Program-made: the position numbers and the translations under genes | Notes under the pieces: model-generated | What the model was told of the DNA's origin: nothing | Database searches by the model: none | The model's input: only the letters and a program-made list of their open reading frames with translations | IMG/VR virus record: IMGVR_UViG_3300022851_000011 | Location: 57,549 to 121,548 of that record | Length of the DNA stretch: 64,000 bases | Direction: 5' to 3' (one strand) | Source of the DNA: a virus | Part shown: piece by piece, positions 62,021-64,000 of the stretch | Layout: every line of letters begins with the position of its first letter | How positions within the stretch are numbered: position 1 is the stretch's first letter

Positions 62021-63112
62021 TCATAGCATACATGCATCGCAATCTTCTGGGTCTTCTAACTCAGATAATGTATCAACTTCATCTTTTTTATCAAATGCAT
62101 TTTCATCATATTCGCCTTGGCCATCATTGGTATTGAAGTAATAAAGCGTCTTAATTCCCCACTTGTATGCCATAAGCAAATGTTTCAATAACTCACTCAT
62201 CGGAATCTTTTCATCTTCATAGTGTGATGGGTTGTAGCTGGTGTTTGTTGAAATAGATTGGTCAATGTATTTCTGTAGCACTGCCATAATCTTTAGATAG
62301 CCTTCTGGTGATTTTTGATCCCATAATAGTTCATACTTATTCTTTAGGCGTGGATACCCCGGCACAACTTGTTTCAACACACCATCCTTAGATTGTTTGA
62401 CTGATACATACGAGCGCGGCGGTTCAATGCCGTTTGTGCTGTTGCTGATTTGCGATGAAGTCTCCGATGGCATAAGGGCCATTAATGTGGCATTACGAAT
62501 GCCAGTATCTTTTAGTTGCTCGCGAAGTGCTTGCCACGGCATACGTTCAACATGCGGGACCAACTCATCAACCGTCTTCTTGTATGTGTCAATGGGCAGG
62601 ATACCATCACTGTATCGGGTGTTTGCATTTAGTTTACATGCACCTTTTTCGGCAGCAAGGTCTGCGCTTGCTTTGATAAGATAGTAACTCCACGCTTCGG
62701 CATACTCGTCAATCAACTCCAAGTTTGGTTCAGAATATGATGAGTCGTGCTTGGCAAGGAAGTATGCTAGGTTGATGATCCCTACACCTAATGGTCTATA
62801 ACCTTTTGAATGTAGTTCAGCAGCAAGCACTGGATACTTCTGGTAATCAAGTAATGCGTCTAGTCCACGCACCGCAAGTTCACAAGGACGCTTGAAGTCT
62901 GATGGTTCTTTAACATTTCCCCAATTCATAGCCGACAATGTACATAAAGCAATCAATCCATCCTCGTCTTTTAAATCTATAAGTGGCTTAGTTGGTAGGG
63001 CAATCTCTTGACAGTTATGAACCAACACATCGTTAGCAAAAAAGTTTTCTGTGTCTTTTACTGTTATGTCGTATACGGCTTCTCGTTTTGCTAATTTAGT
63101 TACTTTTGCCAT
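62021..63112 (-). CDS. nrdA: split intein C-part + C-terminal half of NrdA
   Basis: 363 aa. Residues 1-33 are an intein C-part (REAVYDITVKDTENFFANDV then LVHN, blocks F and G). Residue 34, Cys, starts the extein CQEIALPTKPL, which corresponds to the thiyl-radical Cys439 region of E. coli NrdA. The rest holds the catalytic barrel (NWGNVKEPSDFKRPC, PSETSSQISNSTNGIEPPRS) and ends CDACML, the redox Cys pair. Its ATG lies 17 bp inside the end of the N-half, in another frame. Confidence 0.9.
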   Translation of the reverse strand: MAKVTKLAKREAVYDITVKDTENFFANDVLVHNCQEIALPTKPLIDLKDEDGLIALCTLSAMNWGNVKEPSDFKRPCELAVRGLDALLDYQKYPVLAAELHSKGYRPLGVGIINLAYFLAKHDSSYSEPNLELIDEYAEAWSYYLIKASADLAAEKGACKLNANTRYSDGILPIDTYKKTVDELVPHVERMPWQALREQLKDTGIRNATLMALMPSETSSQISNSTNGIEPPRSYVSVKQSKDGVLKQVVPGYPRLKNKYELLWDQKSPEGYLKIMAVLQKYIDQSISTNTSYNPSHYEDEKIPMSELLKHLLMAYKWGIKTLYYFNTNDGQGEYDENAFDKKDEVDTLSELEDPEDCDACML

Positions 63113-64000
63113 TTATCATTCTTCCTTGTTTCCATCCAGTTTCTAAATGTTTATTCAACTTATCTTTATGAATTCTCTTGTTCTCATCGTCTTTAGTAAC
63201 CCACGTATATTGCTTATTAGTATCCGAGGCATATTTATCCTTTATGTCTAGAAATGACAATAGAACATCAGTTTCCGTTAATTCCCTAGCAGCAACATAC
63301 CCTCTGTTTTCTGTCCAAAACAAATGATCGCCCGTGCAGACAACTGACTGCATACCATCATCTGTTTCAACCTTATAAAGCTCCGCGTCTGGATTCGTCA
63401 TACCAAACGCAGTTATAGATTGAAACTCAACGGTATTTGTCTTGGTATTATATGACTTAACCAAAACTGTTTCATATTTCTTAATGAATTTATCTACTTC
63501 GTGAATTTCGATTGAAAAGATTTCATTATCACATTTTACCGTTATCTTAGTATCTGCTACCAGACAAAGATTACTCATACGCACTGCGGCTACATCTGGT
63601 TTGAATGATGAATGGTCGTTGACGTTATCTACATTCATAAGATATATACGACCAGTATTCTTTCGTTCTTCCATAAATGCAGAGAACAGTTCTGATGCTT
63701 TTACACGTTTCTTGCGAATGTAGTTATTCTTTTCAGCACGTTCGTATAGTTCTTTGAACTTATCTTGATCATTAAAGAAGGATTCGTATAGGCCCGGAAC
63801 ATCGCTTGGGCTGAATAATGTAATATCGGCATTTTGGATAAGGCGCTCATAAAACAACTTACTGAACTGCACTGAGTAATCAATGTGGCGCACACGATTA
63901 TCGTCGGTGCCTTTGTTGTTCTTTAGCACGAGTAGGTCTTCTACTTCATAATGCCAGATGGGATAATGAAGTGTTGCACTATTATGAACAACCATCATCT
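63096..64000 (-). CDS. nrdA: N-terminal half of NrdA + split intein N-part (5' end outside window)
   Basis: The NrdA part runs in from the window edge through SSFKPDVAAVRMSNL. The intein begins with Cys at about 63566 (CLVADTKITVKC, block A; QSVVCTGDHLFWTENRGYVA, block B with TxxH-type His). About 100 aa later the frame continues through DENKRIHKDKLNKHLETGWK, a motif like the DNA-binding ends of phage homing endonucleases, and stops at 63096. The two NrdA halves therefore overlap by 17 bp in different frames. Confidence 0.9.
   Translation of the reverse strand, partial: MMVVHNSATLHYPIWHYEVEDLLVLKNNKGTDDNRVRHIDYSVQFSKLFYERLIQNADITLFSPSDVPGLYESFFNDQDKFKELYERAEKNNYIRKKRVKASELFSAFMEERKNTGRIYLMNVDNVNDHSSFKPDVAAVRMSNLCLVADTKITVKCDNEIFSIEIHEVDKFIKKYETVLVKSYNTKTNTVEFQSITAFGMTNPDAELYKVETDDGMQSVVCTGDHLFWTENRGYVAARELTETDVLLSFLDIKDKYASDTNKQYTWVTKDDENKRIHKDKLNKHLETGWKQGRMINGKSN

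Noticed and set aside
1-64000. Genome-wide recoding of TGA as an amino acid, prompted by the UCA anticodon
   Set aside because: Glutaredoxin, several FW genes and the tmRNA tag end at TGA in the expected place, and conserved genes have no internal TGA.

Overview
The window looks like part of a large tailed-phage genome (T4-like myovirus, possibly jumbo) infecting a marine alphaproteobacterium. Evidence for a phage: a PAAR spike-tip protein, a long Gly/Ser-rich tail or baseplate-type protein, a SleB-type endolysin, T4-type late promoters (TATAAATA), ribonucleotide reductase NrdA/NrdB plus glutaredoxin, homing endonucleases, and dozens of tiny overlapping genes nearly all on the minus strand. 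Evidence for an alphaproteobacterial host: a circularly permuted tmRNA with an alpha-type tag (ASNDNFVPMAVAA) and many promoters whose -10 box lies only 5-6 nt before the ATG, implying leaderless mRNAs. Gene families typical of marine phages are present: PstS, ribosomal protein S21, ClpX, ClpS, Hsp20, PurS, HLGH nucleotidyltransferase and radical SAM proteins. The host assignment is inference.

Layout. 0-8.4 kb: small lipoproteins, a metallophosphoesterase, and pstS behind a Pho-box-like array. 8.4-28.1 kb: accessory region where many copies of a small FW/CxxC/WEWDG protein family alternate with enzymes (PurS, HNH nuclease, SbmA/BacA-like transporter, amidinotransferase, 2OG oxygenase-like protein, DegT-type aminotransferase, SGNH-like hydrolase). 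It also holds a nucleotide-sugar dehydrogenase broken in two by a split intein with a Vsr-like homing endonuclease between the halves, a frameshifted cadherin-like surface protein, and Pth2. 28-41 kb: more conserved phage genes (P-loop kinase, ClpS, ExbB/ExbD-like channel pair, Hsp20, S21, ClpX, coiled-coil membrane protein, tyrosine phosphatase, zincin, nucleotidyltransferase). 41-49 kb: FW-family genes and HREDGPA-repeat genes, the endolysin, uvdE, and two intergenic islands packed with consensus promoters facing each other. 49-51 kb: decayed radical SAM and primase fragments. 51.5-54.4 kb: an RNA region with a ~1.1 kb candidate structured RNA holding a tRNA, two further RNA elements, and the tmRNA. 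54.4-57.7 kb: tail/lysis-type genes. 57.7-64 kb: radical SAM genes and the nrd operon, with nrdA split inside an intein.

How it fits together. tmRNA, Pth2, S21, ClpX, ClpS and Hsp20 form a ribosome-rescue and protein quality-control set. NrdA/B/Grx and PurS support nucleotide supply; PstS and the Pho box support phosphate uptake. Frameshifts and remnants are numerous but confined to accessory families, while the long conserved genes are intact.
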